DNA of 64,000 nt from assembly GCF_016918855.1 (NCBI RefSeq), contig NZ_JADKYB010000003.1, positions 434,001 to 498,000 of the forward strand, in the 5' to 3' direction. A program made the position numbers and the translations under genes. Source of the stretch: Actinacidiphila acididurans. Lineage in GTDB: Bacteria > Actinomycetota > Actinomycetes > Streptomycetales > Streptomycetaceae. The stretch's first letter is position 1, and each line of letters begins with the position of its first letter. The notes beneath the pieces were generated by a model. The model was not told the origin of the DNA, did not search any database, and saw only the letters and a program-made list of their open reading frames with translations. This document shows positions 7,832-16,135 of the stretch, piece by piece.

Positions 7832-9163
7832 TCATTCACCCTCCCAGCGGTGCGAGCCGCACAGGGAGCCGACCGCTGGTGCCGGCAACGTACGTCCCAG
7901 GCGGGCGAGCGGGGACAGCGCCATCACGGCGGGGGACAGCAGCATGCCGGCGGCCGTCACCAGGAGGCCGGTGCGCAGCCCCCACCGCTGCGCGAGAAAG
8001 CCGCCGAGCAGGGAGCCGATCGGGGTCAGGCCCATCCCGACGAACGTGATCGTCGCCGCCGCGCGGCCTTGCATGTCGTCCGGGGTGACGGCCTGCCGGA
8101 CGGCCATGACCGTGACGTCGACCAGTTGGCCGATGGCGCCGAACACGAAGTTGACCGCCACGAGCACGGGGACCGTCACCGCGGCAGGTCCGTGGAGCGG
8201 GGGCACACACAGCATCACGCCGTCACCGAGAGCCGCCGAGGTCACGAGCACCACGCCGTAACCGAATCGGTTCGGCAGGCGGCCGGCGAGCAGCGAGCCC
8301 AGGAGCGCGCCCGGCCCTGTCGCCGCGAGCGCCAGCCCGACGGCGGTGCCCGGCAGGTGCAGGACCCGGGGCAGGAAGAGCAGATAGACGGTCATCATGG
8401 TCGCCAAGGAGAACTGGAAGGCGGCCGAGGCGAGGCCCACGGCCCGCAGCAAGGGATCGCCGACGACAAAGCGGAGGCCTTCCTGGATCCGCCGCCGGAC
8501 CCGACGGGGACGCTCCGCGCGCTGAGGGATCGCTTCGGGCCGGCGGATCTGCCGGATCGACAGGAACGACAGTACGAAGAACAGCGCGCTGGACGCGATG
8601 GCGATCGGTGCCGACAGCAGGGACACCAACGTGCCGCCGAGAGCGGGGCCGCCGATCTGAGCCGCGGACCGGCTGCCCTCCAGCGCGCTGTTGCCCCGCA
8701 GCAGTTGATCGCGTCTCACCAGCCGTACCAGAGACGCCTGATACGCCACGTCGAAGAACACGGACAGGGCCCCGACGGCGAAGGCGACCACGAGCAGGGC
8801 CGGCAGGCCGAGTACGCCGAGAACGCCGGCCACGACGGCCGCGCCCAGGGCCGTGGCCCGGCCGGCATCCGCCAGCACCATCACCGTGCGGGTCCGCCAC
8901 CTGTCCACCCACGCGCCGGCGAAGAGCGAAAGGAGCAGGATCGGCGCCTGCTCCACCGCGCGGAGGACGCCCAGCCGGCCGGCGTCGGTGTTGAGCGTCA
9001 GGACGGCGATCAGTGGCAGGACCACCAGGCTCGCGTGCTCGCCGAGTTGGGAGGCGGTCTGGCCCGCGCAGAGCCTGCGGAAGTCGGCGTCCCGCCACAA
9101 GCCGGCCGGTACGGATCGACCGGAACCGAACGTATCAGATGAAATGGAGGAGTCGTACGACAC
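7832..9163 (-). CDS. MFS transporter of the EntS-like exporter group
   Basis: 443 residues with about 12 hydrophobic segments. The N terminus LWRDADFRRLCAGQTASQLGEHAS and the conserved DVAYQASLVRLVRRDQL loop, plus VTPDDMQGRAAATITFVGMG in the second half, are hallmarks of the MFS subgroup that includes EntS and many drug or siderophore exporters. It probably exports a small molecule by proton antiport. It stands alone: the monooxygenase gene downstream ends a separate unit about 155 bases away. Start chosen as the first ATG of the open frame; the first 20 residues are not conserved and a later start is possible. Confidence 0.85.
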   Translation of the reverse strand: MSYDSSISSDTFGSGRSVPAGLWRDADFRRLCAGQTASQLGEHASLVVLPLIAVLTLNTDAGRLGVLRAVEQAPILLLSLFAGAWVDRWRTRTVMVLADAGRATALGAAVVAGVLGVLGLPALLVVAFAVGALSVFFDVAYQASLVRLVRRDQLLRGNSALEGSRSAAQIGGPALGGTLVSLLSAPIAIASSALFFVLSFLSIRQIRRPEAIPQRAERPRRVRRRIQEGLRFVVGDPLLRAVGLASAAFQFSLATMMTVYLLFLPRVLHLPGTAVGLALAATGPGALLGSLLAGRLPNRFGYGVVLVTSAALGDGVMLCVPPLHGPAAVTVPVLVAVNFVFGAIGQLVDVTVMAVRQAVTPDDMQGRAAATITFVGMGLTPIGSLLGGFLAQRWGLRTGLLVTAAGMLLSPAVMALSPLARLGRTLPAPAVGSLCGSHRWEGE

Positions 9164-9656
9164 GGGGATCCCTTGGATTGCCGAGAACGAGGCCCGCCAC
9201 CCGGCGCCCGGCAGGACGCACCGACGGTTCAGGCGGGGGAAGGCTCGCTGTGCCCACGGATCACGGGCGGCACGCGATGACAGGCCGACGACGGCCTACG
9301 ACGTCAACGCGCGCTCGGACGACCGGCCATGTCTCAGCTCCTCGTGGATCACTCCCTGCCCGGACAGTAGCCCGCGGCGCTCCGACGCGAAAGCCGATTT
9401 CGGAGTCGGCGCAGGCGTTCCTGTGCAGGCTCGACCTGGGAAATTCAGCTCAGCGGACGATGGACACGATCCGGCAGGCGGCCTCGGCGAGTTCGCGGTC
9501 ACCGTCGATGCGGGCCGCCGCCGTCCAGGTGGGAACCCATGGCCGCAGCCTGGCACTCGTGCCACGGGGTCCGCCACGTGAATACGCCTGGCACCGGCGG
9601 CCGGCCCACGAACGCGGCCGGACCGAGCCCCCGGCAGCCCCGTAGAAGCGCAGCCC
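9164..9656. other. intergenic region without a supported gene
   Basis: Between the P450 stop and the MFS start, both on the minus strand. It must hold the MFS promoter and the end of the terpene/P450 transcript. CGGCCG at 9598-9603 and 9615-9620 can form a weak 6-base hairpin about 40-60 bases after the P450 stop, a possible terminator. No open frame here has convincing codon use of its own. Confidence 0.4.
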
Positions 9657-10889
9657 TCACCCCCGCGCCCGGACCTCCACCGGGAGCCGGTCCAGGCAGC
9701 GCACCTTGCCGCGGCGCCAGCGAAGAGCGTCCGGCGGGACGGCGAGCGACAGGTCGGCGGTACGGAGCAGCAGCTCGGTGAGGACGCGGGTCTCCAGGAG
9801 GGCGAGGGACGAGCCCGGGCAGCGGTGCACGCCGTGGCCGAAGCCGAGGTGGCGGTTGGAGCGGCGGTCGAGGAGAAGGGTGTCGGGGTCGGGGAAGGCG
9901 CGTTCGTCGCGGTTGGCGGCGGCGAGGCAGAGGAAGACGTGGTGGCCGGCCGGGACGACGCGCTCCGCGATCCGTACATCGGTGAGGGCGGTACGGTGCA
10001 CCGTCATCGTGACCGGGCCGTCGTAGCGCAGGACCTCCTGGACCGCGGCGGGCACGGCCAGCGGCCGCCGGCGCAGGGCGGCCGCCCGGTCCGGGTCGCA
10101 CAGCAGGTGGCGGACGACCGCGGACGTCAGGCCGGTGCCGGTCTCGTGCCCGGCGACCAGCAGCAGCATCGCGGTGGTGAGGATCTCCTGGTCGGTCAGC
10201 CGCTCGGCGGGCGGGGCGTTCACCAGGTCGTGGACGAGACCGCCGGAGGAGCGGGCGACGGCCCCCGGGCGGTGCCGGGCGGCCAGGTCGCGCACGAAGC
10301 CGGCGAGGTAGCCGGTGAGGCGCTGCCGGCCCGCGGTGCTCGCGGCGCGCGTGGCCGCGTCGGTCTGTTCGGTCATCAGCTCGTGGGACCAGCGCAGCAG
10401 GTCGTGGTGGTCCCGGGACGGGAGGCCGAGCAGCCGGCAGATGGTGAGCACGGTCAGCGGGGCGGCCAGGGCCTCGACCGCGTCGGCGGGCCCGGCGGCC
10501 GGGGACAGCGGCAGGGCGCCGATCAGGCCGGCCGCCGTCCGCTCGATGTACGGGCGCAGGTCCGCGATGCGCTGCCAGGTGGGGGTCCGGGTCACGGTCC
10601 GCCGCAGCCGGGTGTGCTCGGGCGGGTCGGAGGTGAACATCGAGCGGGCGAACGCCGCCCGGGAGACGTGGTTGTCCTGGTCCGGCCGCGTGCCGCCCGG
10701 GCCGCGGGCGGGATCGCTGCTCAGGCGGCCGTCGCGCAGCGCGGCGCGGACCGCCGCGTGGCCGGTGACGACCCAGGAGGGGGTGGCGGCGTCGGGCAGC
10801 GGGTGGACGTCCCCGGCCGCCCGTAACCGGGCCAGCAGCGGGTACGGGTCGGGCATGCTGGTCAATCCGGGCGGTATGGCGGCGTCCAC
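9657..10889 (-). CDS. cytochrome P450 paired with terpene synthase
   Basis: 410 residues from GTG 10889. The I-helix block LLLVAGHETGTG carries the acid-alcohol pair Glu-Thr, EVLRYDGP is the ExxR region, and FGHGVHRCPG is the haem loop with the axial Cys. A soluble bacterial class P450, which needs ferredoxin partners that are not encoded nearby. The gene overlaps the upstream terpene synthase by 28 bases, so the two are co-transcribed and probably translationally coupled; the likely role is hydroxylation of the terpene product. Codon 22 is TTA (10824-10826), so translation may depend on the bldA tRNA and occur late in development. Confidence 0.9.
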   Translation of the reverse strand: MDAAIPPGLTSMPDPYPLLARLRAAGDVHPLPDAATPSWVVTGHAAVRAALRDGRLSSDPARGPGGTRPDQDNHVSRAAFARSMFTSDPPEHTRLRRTVTRTPTWQRIADLRPYIERTAAGLIGALPLSPAAGPADAVEALAAPLTVLTICRLLGLPSRDHHDLLRWSHELMTEQTDAATRAASTAGRQRLTGYLAGFVRDLAARHRPGAVARSSGGLVHDLVNAPPAERLTDQEILTTAMLLLVAGHETGTGLTSAVVRHLLCDPDRAAALRRRPLAVPAAVQEVLRYDGPVTMTVHRTALTDVRIAERVVPAGHHVFLCLAAANRDERAFPDPDTLLLDRRSNRHLGFGHGVHRCPGSSLALLETRVLTELLLRTADLSLAVPPDALRWRRGKVRCLDRLPVEVRARG

Positions 10890-11947
10890 GGCTGCTCCGG
10901 TGGTCGGGCTCGGGCCGGTCCCCGGCCGCCGTCGGCCGGGGCGGCGGCGCTGCGGGGGAGCGGAGTGAGGATGTCCGCGACGTCCCCGGCGGCGCCGAGA
11001 GCGGTTTCCGGGCCGGCGTAGCGTCCGGTCGTCGCGTACCAGGCGCGCAGTCCGGTGACCATGTCCTGCGCCCCGGCGAGGAAGCGGGTCACCGCGTCCG
11101 GACCGGGCGGTACGGTCGGACGGGCCCGGTGGGAGTCGAGGAACGCCTGCCGCTCGGCGGCGAGTTGCGCGACGGCGTCCCGTTCCCGGGTCCGCAGTTC
11201 CTCCAGCGCCTGTGGGACGGAGAGCCCGCGGACCTTGTGCAGGACGACCGCCAGGTTGACGTCGTCACCGCGGGCCAGCTCCCTGGGCAGCGAGTTGCGG
11301 TCGTTCAGCAGGAGCGCGACATCGGCCACGCACAGGCGCACCCGGGCGATGTGCGGGTCCTCCCACACCGGGTCCGGCAGTTCGCAACGGGCCGCCCGCT
11401 CCAGCAGCACCGACGCGAAGTCGCCCATCACGGCCGCCCGGCGGACGGTCAGGTACGTCTCGACGGCGCGCGGCCCCTCCGCCGTCAGATCCGCCTCCAC
11501 CACGCAGGCGTCGAGCAGTTCGCGCCAGGACGCGGCAGCGCGTGCCTGCCACCGCGGCGACATGCCCGCCAGGATCCGGGGACCCAGGTCCGCCCAGGCC
11601 CGGACCAGCGGAACCCGGCTCGGACCGGTCGCCCTTCCGGTCATGCGGTCCATCAACTCGTCCCGCAGATCGGCCAGTTCACCGGCCCGGAACCGCCTGG
11701 TGCCGTCGTACTGGTCGTCCAGCAGCGTGAACCAGCCCAGCGTGTCCACCGTCACGTCGAGGTCGGCGCCCGAGGCGGCCGGATAGGTGAGAGCGCCGAG
11801 TTCGGTGATGCGCCAGCGCGCGTACCGGGCCGCATGCCGCTCGTCCCCGATCAGCCCGAACCGCCGGACCCACGCCAGATGACGCGCCCGAGCGGCGGCG
11901 ATCCCGGGCCCCGGCGGGGGAGGAGCGGTGCGAGAAATGTCGGCCAC
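10862..11947 (-). CDS. class I terpene synthase
   Basis: 361 residues from GTG 11947, chosen because AGGAG lies nine bases upstream and the frame further upstream has no family match. Family signatures are present: the first metal-binding motif DDQYD in WFTLLDDQYDG, the NSE triad as NDRNSLPRE in ALLLNDRNSLPRELARGDD, and an Arg-Tyr pair (TGRYAG) near the C terminus. These coordinate magnesium and the diphosphate of a linear isoprenyl substrate, most often farnesyl diphosphate in proteins of this size. The product cannot be predicted. The stop overlaps the start of the P450 gene, defining a two-gene terpene locus. The C-terminal tail is Pro/Arg-rich and probably disordered. Confidence 0.88.
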   Translation of the reverse strand: MADISRTAPPPPGPGIAAARARHLAWVRRFGLIGDERHAARYARWRITELGALTYPAASGADLDVTVDTLGWFTLLDDQYDGTRRFRAGELADLRDELMDRMTGRATGPSRVPLVRAWADLGPRILAGMSPRWQARAAASWRELLDACVVEADLTAEGPRAVETYLTVRRAAVMGDFASVLLERAARCELPDPVWEDPHIARVRLCVADVALLLNDRNSLPRELARGDDVNLAVVLHKVRGLSVPQALEELRTRERDAVAQLAAERQAFLDSHRARPTVPPGPDAVTRFLAGAQDMVTGLRAWYATTGRYAGPETALGAAGDVADILTPLPRSAAAPADGGRGPARARPPEQPWTPPYRPD

Positions 11948-12162
11948 AGGCCGGATCTCCTGTGCGAGGAGCCGAACGGATTCAGACAGCAACCGAATAT
12001 ACGTCCCGCGTGCCCGCGCGACAGCGGAACGGAGTCGAAACTCCGCTCCACCTGCCGTCGGTGGGCGGGCAGCCCACCCGTCGCCCGCGACCGGCTCCCG
12101 CCGAATTCGCCGGTACCCGGGCGGATACGGCAGGGCCGGCAGCCGTACGGCGCCCCGTCCGC

Positions 12163-13245
12163 TCACCCGCTCTCGCGCACCGTCACGGACGGCGCCAGCA
12201 GCACCCCTCGCTCCTCGGGGACCCGGCCGCTGAGCGTGGTCGCCAGCAGCCGCATCACCGCCTCCCCGATGTGGGCGAGCGGGCGGCCGACGCTGGTGAG
12301 CGTGGGCGTCACCCGGGAAGCGATCGGAGAGTCGCCGAACCCGATCACCGCCAGTTCGCGGCCCACCGCCAGACCGAGCCGGCCGGCGGCGGCGTAGCAC
12401 CCCATGGCGAGCATGTCGTCGGCGGCGACCACGGCGGTGGGGGCCGGCTGGGCGCTCAGCAGCCGCAGCGCGCCTCGCGCCCCGTCCTGGCACGTGCTCG
12501 GCGCCCAGTCGCAGGCGTCGGCGGGCAGGCCGTGCTTGCGCATCGCCCGTCGCCAGCCGGCCAGCCGCGGTTCGTCGCGCTCCGCGGATCCGGGCGACCG
12601 GCCCAGGAAGGCGATATGGCGGTGCCCCGCGGCCACCAGGTGGTCGACGGCCGCCTCCGCCCCGGCGGACAGGTCCACGTCCACCCACAGCGGGCCGGCG
12701 GCCGCGTCCGTACCCGCCTCTTCCGTACCGCTGCCCGCCTCCGCACCGGAAGCGCCGCCCGCTCTCGGAGGCCGGCCGAAGGACACGAAGGGGGCCCGCC
12801 GGCGGCTGAGCAGGTCCGGCCGCGGGTCGTCCGGCCGGGCCCGCAGCACGAATCCGTCCACGCTGCCGGTGCGCAGCAGGCCGGCCCAGCGGGTCGTTTC
12901 CACGTCCCCCGCCGGGTAGTTGAACAGCAGCAGCAGATACCCCTCGGCCTCGGCCGCCTCGCACAGCGCCTGCAGGAACTCGTCCTGGACAACGCTGTCA
13001 GGGTCGCGTCCGCCCCCGTCCAGCAGATAGCCGATCTGCCGGGTGTACCGCGTGCGCAGCGAGCGGGCCATCAGATTCGGTACGTAGCCCAGTTCGTCGA
13101 TGGCCGCCATCACACGGGCCAGCGTGCCCGGCCGCAGCCGGTGAGGGGCGTTGAGCGCGTTGGACACGGTCTGCCGTGAGACTCCGGCCGCCTGGGCGAC
13201 CTGGACGATGGTGGGCCCGCTGGGCCCTTGTTGGGTGGTGGACAT
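12163..13245 (-). CDS. LacI-family transcriptional regulator
   Basis: 360 residues. N-terminal HTH (TIVQVAQAAGVSRQTVSNALN, the YRVS-type recognition helix of LacI proteins), hinge helix VPNLMARSLR, and a periplasmic-binding-protein-like effector domain ending with GFGDSPIASRVTPTLTSV, the usual LacI/GalR block. Start taken as ATG 13245 with GAGG just upstream; GTG 13260 is an alternative. A 30-residue Ala/Gly/Glu insertion near the middle is unusual. The gene precedes the terpene synthase gene by 215 bases on the same strand, so it could control it, but LacI proteins usually sense sugars, and a matching palindrome occurs at 4339. Confidence 0.88.
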   Translation of the reverse strand: MSTTQQGPSGPTIVQVAQAAGVSRQTVSNALNAPHRLRPGTLARVMAAIDELGYVPNLMARSLRTRYTRQIGYLLDGGGRDPDSVVQDEFLQALCEAAEAEGYLLLLFNYPAGDVETTRWAGLLRTGSVDGFVLRARPDDPRPDLLSRRRAPFVSFGRPPRAGGASGAEAGSGTEEAGTDAAAGPLWVDVDLSAGAEAAVDHLVAAGHRHIAFLGRSPGSAERDEPRLAGWRRAMRKHGLPADACDWAPSTCQDGARGALRLLSAQPAPTAVVAADDMLAMGCYAAAGRLGLAVGRELAVIGFGDSPIASRVTPTLTSVGRPLAHIGEAVMRLLATTLSGRVPEERGVLLAPSVTVRESG

Positions 13246-13747
13246 GCCGCCTCGATGCACCTCGATGTACTTTCCGGCACCTCCCCGGTGGTCAAGTCGG
13301 GTCGGAAACCGGCGCTTCCCCGCGCGGCACCTGGGCGCGCGAATCCGGTCGAACGGACCGGAGAGCCCTCGCCGGGCCTCCCGTCATCGGCAGAGGTTAT
13401 CGGAAGGAGACGGCGCTGCTCGCGCGCGATCCACGGGCGAAGGGCCGTACGGCATCGGACCGGACGAGAGCCGACCGTACGGTGTCGGAACATCGGGCGT
13501 CGGAACGTAACGCATCGGACCGGTGACCGCGCTGCACGAAGCGCGTGCGGGAGCCGGCGATCGTCCGCGGAAGCCGCGGGGCCGGCCGCCCCGCCCCCCG
13601 GTCTTCCGTCGGGATGTCGCAATCACCGCGGCTGCGATCGCCGCGCGCCGCCCGGGCCCGCGGCGCCGTCGCCGGCGCGGCCCTGCGGCGTACTGTCCGG
13701 GCCCGGCCGCCTGGGCACCGGAGCCGGGGTGCGCCCCCGGCGGGCGG
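13246..13747. other. intergenic region with paired CCGTACGG palindromes
   Basis: No supported gene. CCGTACGG occurs at 13445-13452 and 13475-13482, exactly 30 bases apart and each followed by a purine/pyrimidine step and TCGG, so this is a direct repeat of a palindrome on the same face of the helix. It lies about 200 bases upstream of the LacI gene start. The rest is CGG-rich sequence with repeated CATCGG/CGTCGG words. Confidence 0.4.
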
Positions 13748-14290
13748 TCAGCGCCGGTAGCCGTTGGCCATGATGCGTTCCGCGGCCTCCTCGTAGAGCT
13801 GGGGCTCGTTCGGGGCGAGCGTGCCCAGGCCGTCGACGTACCGGTTGTACATGCAGAAGGCCGCCGCGATCAGCACGGTGTCGTGGATCTCGACGTCCGT
13901 CGCGCCCTCCGTCCGGGCCGCGTCGACCAGTTGCGTGGTCACCTTGCGGCCGTCCTGCTGGACGGCGGCCGCGATGGCCAGCAGCGCGCGCATCTTGTCG
14001 GTCACCGGCGCGCTCTGCGGGTCGTGGCGCACCTGGTCGACCAGGTGCATGCCGCCGGGAAGCTGCGCGGCGGCGAACGCCGAGTGCGAGGCGGCGCAGA
14101 ACTTGCACTCGTTCAGGCCCGAGACGTAGGCGGCGATCAGCTCCCGCTCGCCGGGGCTGAGGGAACTGGGCCCGCGCAGCAGGGCGTCCGCGAGCTCGTT
14201 GAGGGGCTTTGCGGTTTCCGGCCGGTAGATGAGGAGACCGGTGATACCAGGGTGCTCGTACTCGTCGAGACCGAGGTCGATGTGGGCCAT
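13748..14290 (-). CDS. AhpD-like carboxymuconolactone decarboxylase-family protein
   Basis: 180 residues from ATG 14290 (GAGGAC upstream). The core LSPGERELIAAYVSGLNECKFCAASHSAFA carries the AhpD-type Glu, the CxxC redox pair and the following His. These define the peroxidase-related, alkylhydroperoxidase-like group that reduces peroxides or relays electrons via the Cys pair. Cytoplasmic, no signal. Divergent from the MetE-like gene across 341 bases. Whether it acts on peroxide or has another redox role is not shown by the sequence. Confidence 0.85.
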   Translation of the reverse strand: MAHIDLGLDEYEHPGITGLLIYRPETAKPLNELADALLRGPSSLSPGERELIAAYVSGLNECKFCAASHSAFAAAQLPGGMHLVDQVRHDPQSAPVTDKMRALLAIAAAVQQDGRKVTTQLVDAARTEGATDVEIHDTVLIAAAFCMYNRYVDGLGTLAPNEPQLYEEAAERIMANGYRR

Positions 14291-14631
14291 GTGACGTGTC
14301 CTCGAATTCTTTCGGGGATGGCCCCGGCGGTCCCCGTGGGTTCCCGCCGGGAGCAGGCTTGGTGTTCCGGCATGTGCCTGTACGTCGTTACGCCGCCCCG
14401 TGAACGACCGGGGCGGTGGGTCCGTTCCGTCGGGACTGTGCCCGGCGGGCGGCGGCGGCACACGGCAACAGGAAAGAAGTTCGGCACCCCCGATGCTGCT
14501 ATGGGAGAGGCGATCCGGGGCAAGGCGTGCGTCGGATGTGTGCGGGGCGCAGATGTACGGCCGGGTCCATTGGTGTCGGAATTCCGTGGAGACCGGCGTA
14601 CGGCGGTGGCCGGATGGCTACCGTGTGCGCC
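14291..14631. other. divergent promoter region
   Basis: Holds the promoters of the AhpD-like gene (leftward) and the MetE-like gene (rightward). CCGCCCC at 14393-14399 can pair with GGGGCGG at 14410-14416 (10-base loop), a possible operator or leader hairpin. I see no cobalamin riboswitch signature although the right-hand gene is MetE-like. No small gene supported. Confidence 0.4.
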
Positions 14632-15696
14632 ATGACTCTTCAGACAGAGCAGATCGGGAGCGTGCCGCGGCCGGCGGAGCTGGTCGGCGCGGCGGCGGAC
14701 TTCGGGGCGGGCAAAATCTCGGCGGACCAGCTCGCGGAGGTGGCGGACCGCGCGTTACGCGACACCGTCACCCGCCTGGAGGCGACCGGGTCGCCGGTCA
14801 TCAGCGACGGCGAGCAGACGAAGTCCAGCTTCGCCACGTATCCGCTGGAGGGCTCGGAGCAGCTCGTCCCCGAGGGAGCGGTCATCCCCTTCGCGGACGG
14901 ACACACCCGGCAACTGCCCAGCCTGGCCAAGGGGCCCTTCCGCTACACCCGGTTCGCCGACGCGTATCTGCGGGCGGCCCAGCAGTACGCCAACGTGCCG
15001 GTCAAGCAGGCGGTCATCGCCCCCTCCGCGATCAGCCTGCTCTACCCGGCCGACGGTCTGGAGGGCTACTCGCGCGAGGAGTTCCTCGACGACCTGGTCG
15101 ACCAGGCCGAGAAGGACGTACGCGGCTGCCTGGACGCGGGCGCCCACGTGGTGCAGCTCGACTTCACCGAGGGACGGCTGTCGGTGAAGCTGGACCCGAG
15201 CGGCGGCCTGCTGCGGTCCTTCGTGGACCTCAACAACCGTGTGCTGGAGCGGTTCTCCGACGAGGAGCGGGCCCGGATCGGCCTGCACACCTGCCCCGGC
15301 GGTGACCAGGACTCCACGCACAGCCTCGACGTGGACTACGCGGACCTGCTTCCGGACCTGTTCCGGATCAAGGCCGGCCGGGTCTACATCCAGCTGGCCA
15401 GCGAGAGCGACCCGGAGCGGGTGCTGCGGATCGCGGCCGAGCACCTGGGCGCCGACCAGCAGCTGTTCGTGGGCGTGATCGACCCGATCGACCCGGTCGT
15501 GGAGACGCCGGAGCAGGTCCGCGACCGCGTGCTGCTCGCGGCCCGGCACATCTCGCCGGACCGGCTGGGCACCTGCGACGACTGCGGCTTCTCTCCTTTT
15601 GCCGACGACGCGTCCACCTCCCGGGACCTGGCCTTCGCCAAGATCGCCGCCAGGGTCGAGGGCACGGCGCTGGCCGCCGACCAGCTCGGCGTCTGA
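14632..15696 (+). CDS. MetE-like cobalamin-independent methyltransferase family protein
   Basis: 354 residues from ATG 14632. The start QIGSVPRPAELV, the block VISDGEQTKSSFATYP, and the zinc-ligand regions IGLHTCPGGD and TCDDCGFSPF resemble the C-terminal catalytic half of MetE and stand-alone homologues of 340-380 residues. Such proteins transfer a methyl group to a thiol, often not methionine synthesis itself since the folate-binding N-terminal half is missing. The His and Cys ligands appear intact. Codon 42 is TTA (14755-14757), suggesting bldA-dependent expression. An upstream open extension to 14416 lacks family match and is rejected. Confidence 0.85.
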   Translation: MTLQTEQIGSVPRPAELVGAAADFGAGKISADQLAEVADRALRDTVTRLEATGSPVISDGEQTKSSFATYPLEGSEQLVPEGAVIPFADGHTRQLPSLAKGPFRYTRFADAYLRAAQQYANVPVKQAVIAPSAISLLYPADGLEGYSREEFLDDLVDQAEKDVRGCLDAGAHVVQLDFTEGRLSVKLDPSGGLLRSFVDLNNRVLERFSDEERARIGLHTCPGGDQDSTHSLDVDYADLLPDLFRIKAGRVYIQLASESDPERVLRIAAEHLGADQQLFVGVIDPIDPVVETPEQVRDRVLLAARHISPDRLGTCDDCGFSPFADDASTSRDLAFAKIAARVEGTALAADQLGV

Positions 15697-15707
15697 CACC
15701 CCTCCCG

Positions 15708-15755
15708 CCGGCCGCGTCCCGCGGCGCTTGTGCGCCCGCCGCGGGGCCCGGCCGG
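15708..15755. terminator. terminator after the MetE-like gene
   Basis: CCGGCCG (15708-15714) and CCCGCGGCG (15718-15726) pair with CGCCGCGGG (15737-15745) and CGGCCGG (15749-15755): a two-part stem interrupted by 3-base bulges, loop of 10. It begins 11 bases after the stop. Confidence 0.7.
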
Positions 15756-15949
15756 TCCGGGTCTGCGCCCGGTGAGCCGGGATTTCACGGTCGGCGGCGG
15801 AGGTCCGTGGATGCCGCCGACCGGGCGTGCGTGCGTTCCGCGGCGGACGCGCATGCCGTACGGATGGCGTAGTCGTGTCCGGTCCCGCCATGAACCGGAG
15901 AATGGCCTTCCGTTTCCGGGACTTCTCGGCTTCGTGCCCGATCGTGGTG

Positions 15950-15973
15950 CGCATTCCCGGAATTCGGAATGCG
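15950..15973. repeat. inverted repeat of lower GC between convergent genes
   Basis: CGCATTCC at 15950-15957 and GGAATGCG at 15966-15973 are perfect 8-base arms around CGGAATTC. The area is clearly less GC-rich than its surroundings. It could be a terminator for the leftward quinone oxidoreductase transcript or an operator of a lost gene. No gene is supported in 15697-16133. Confidence 0.4.
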
Positions 15974-16050
15974 TGGGACGCCGGCGGCCAGTTCGTCCCC
16001 GAATTGAACGGGAGGAACGGGCCGCCGGCGTACGGGCGGTGCGGTCGAAA

Positions 16051-16135
16051 CGGCCGGCTCGGACCGGATCACATCGGAGCAGGCCGCATCAGGCCGGCTC
16101 GGACCGGATTGGACCGGATCGGACCGGATCGGATC
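16051..16135. repeat. short tandem repeats (GGACCGGATC units)
   Basis: GGCCGGCTCGGACCGGAT occurs at 16052-16069 and again at 16092-16109, 40 bases apart. The second copy is followed by three tandem 10-base units GGACCGGAT[TC] at 16101-16130. The array ends against the stop codon of the quinone oxidoreductase gene. Looks like slippage-derived repeat with no evident function. Confidence 0.7.

Noticed and set aside
10862..12964. 700-codon version of the terpene synthase
   Set aside because: The upstream 340 codons overlap the LacI gene on the same strand in another frame and have no family similarity; GTG 11947 with AGGAG is the sensible start.
12984..12995. LacI-like operator GACAACGCTGTC
   Set aside because: It lies inside the LacI coding region (codons for Asp-Ser-Val-Val), has one mismatch, and is probably a codon-driven coincidence; mentioned only as a note to the site at 4339.
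14416..14631. N-terminal extension of the MetE-like protein
   Set aside because: Cys/Arg-rich residues without family match; ATG 14632 begins the conserved region.
14291..14631. Cobalamin or SAM riboswitch before the MetE-like gene
   Set aside because: No conserved B12 box or SAM-type core is visible; only a short GC hairpin.
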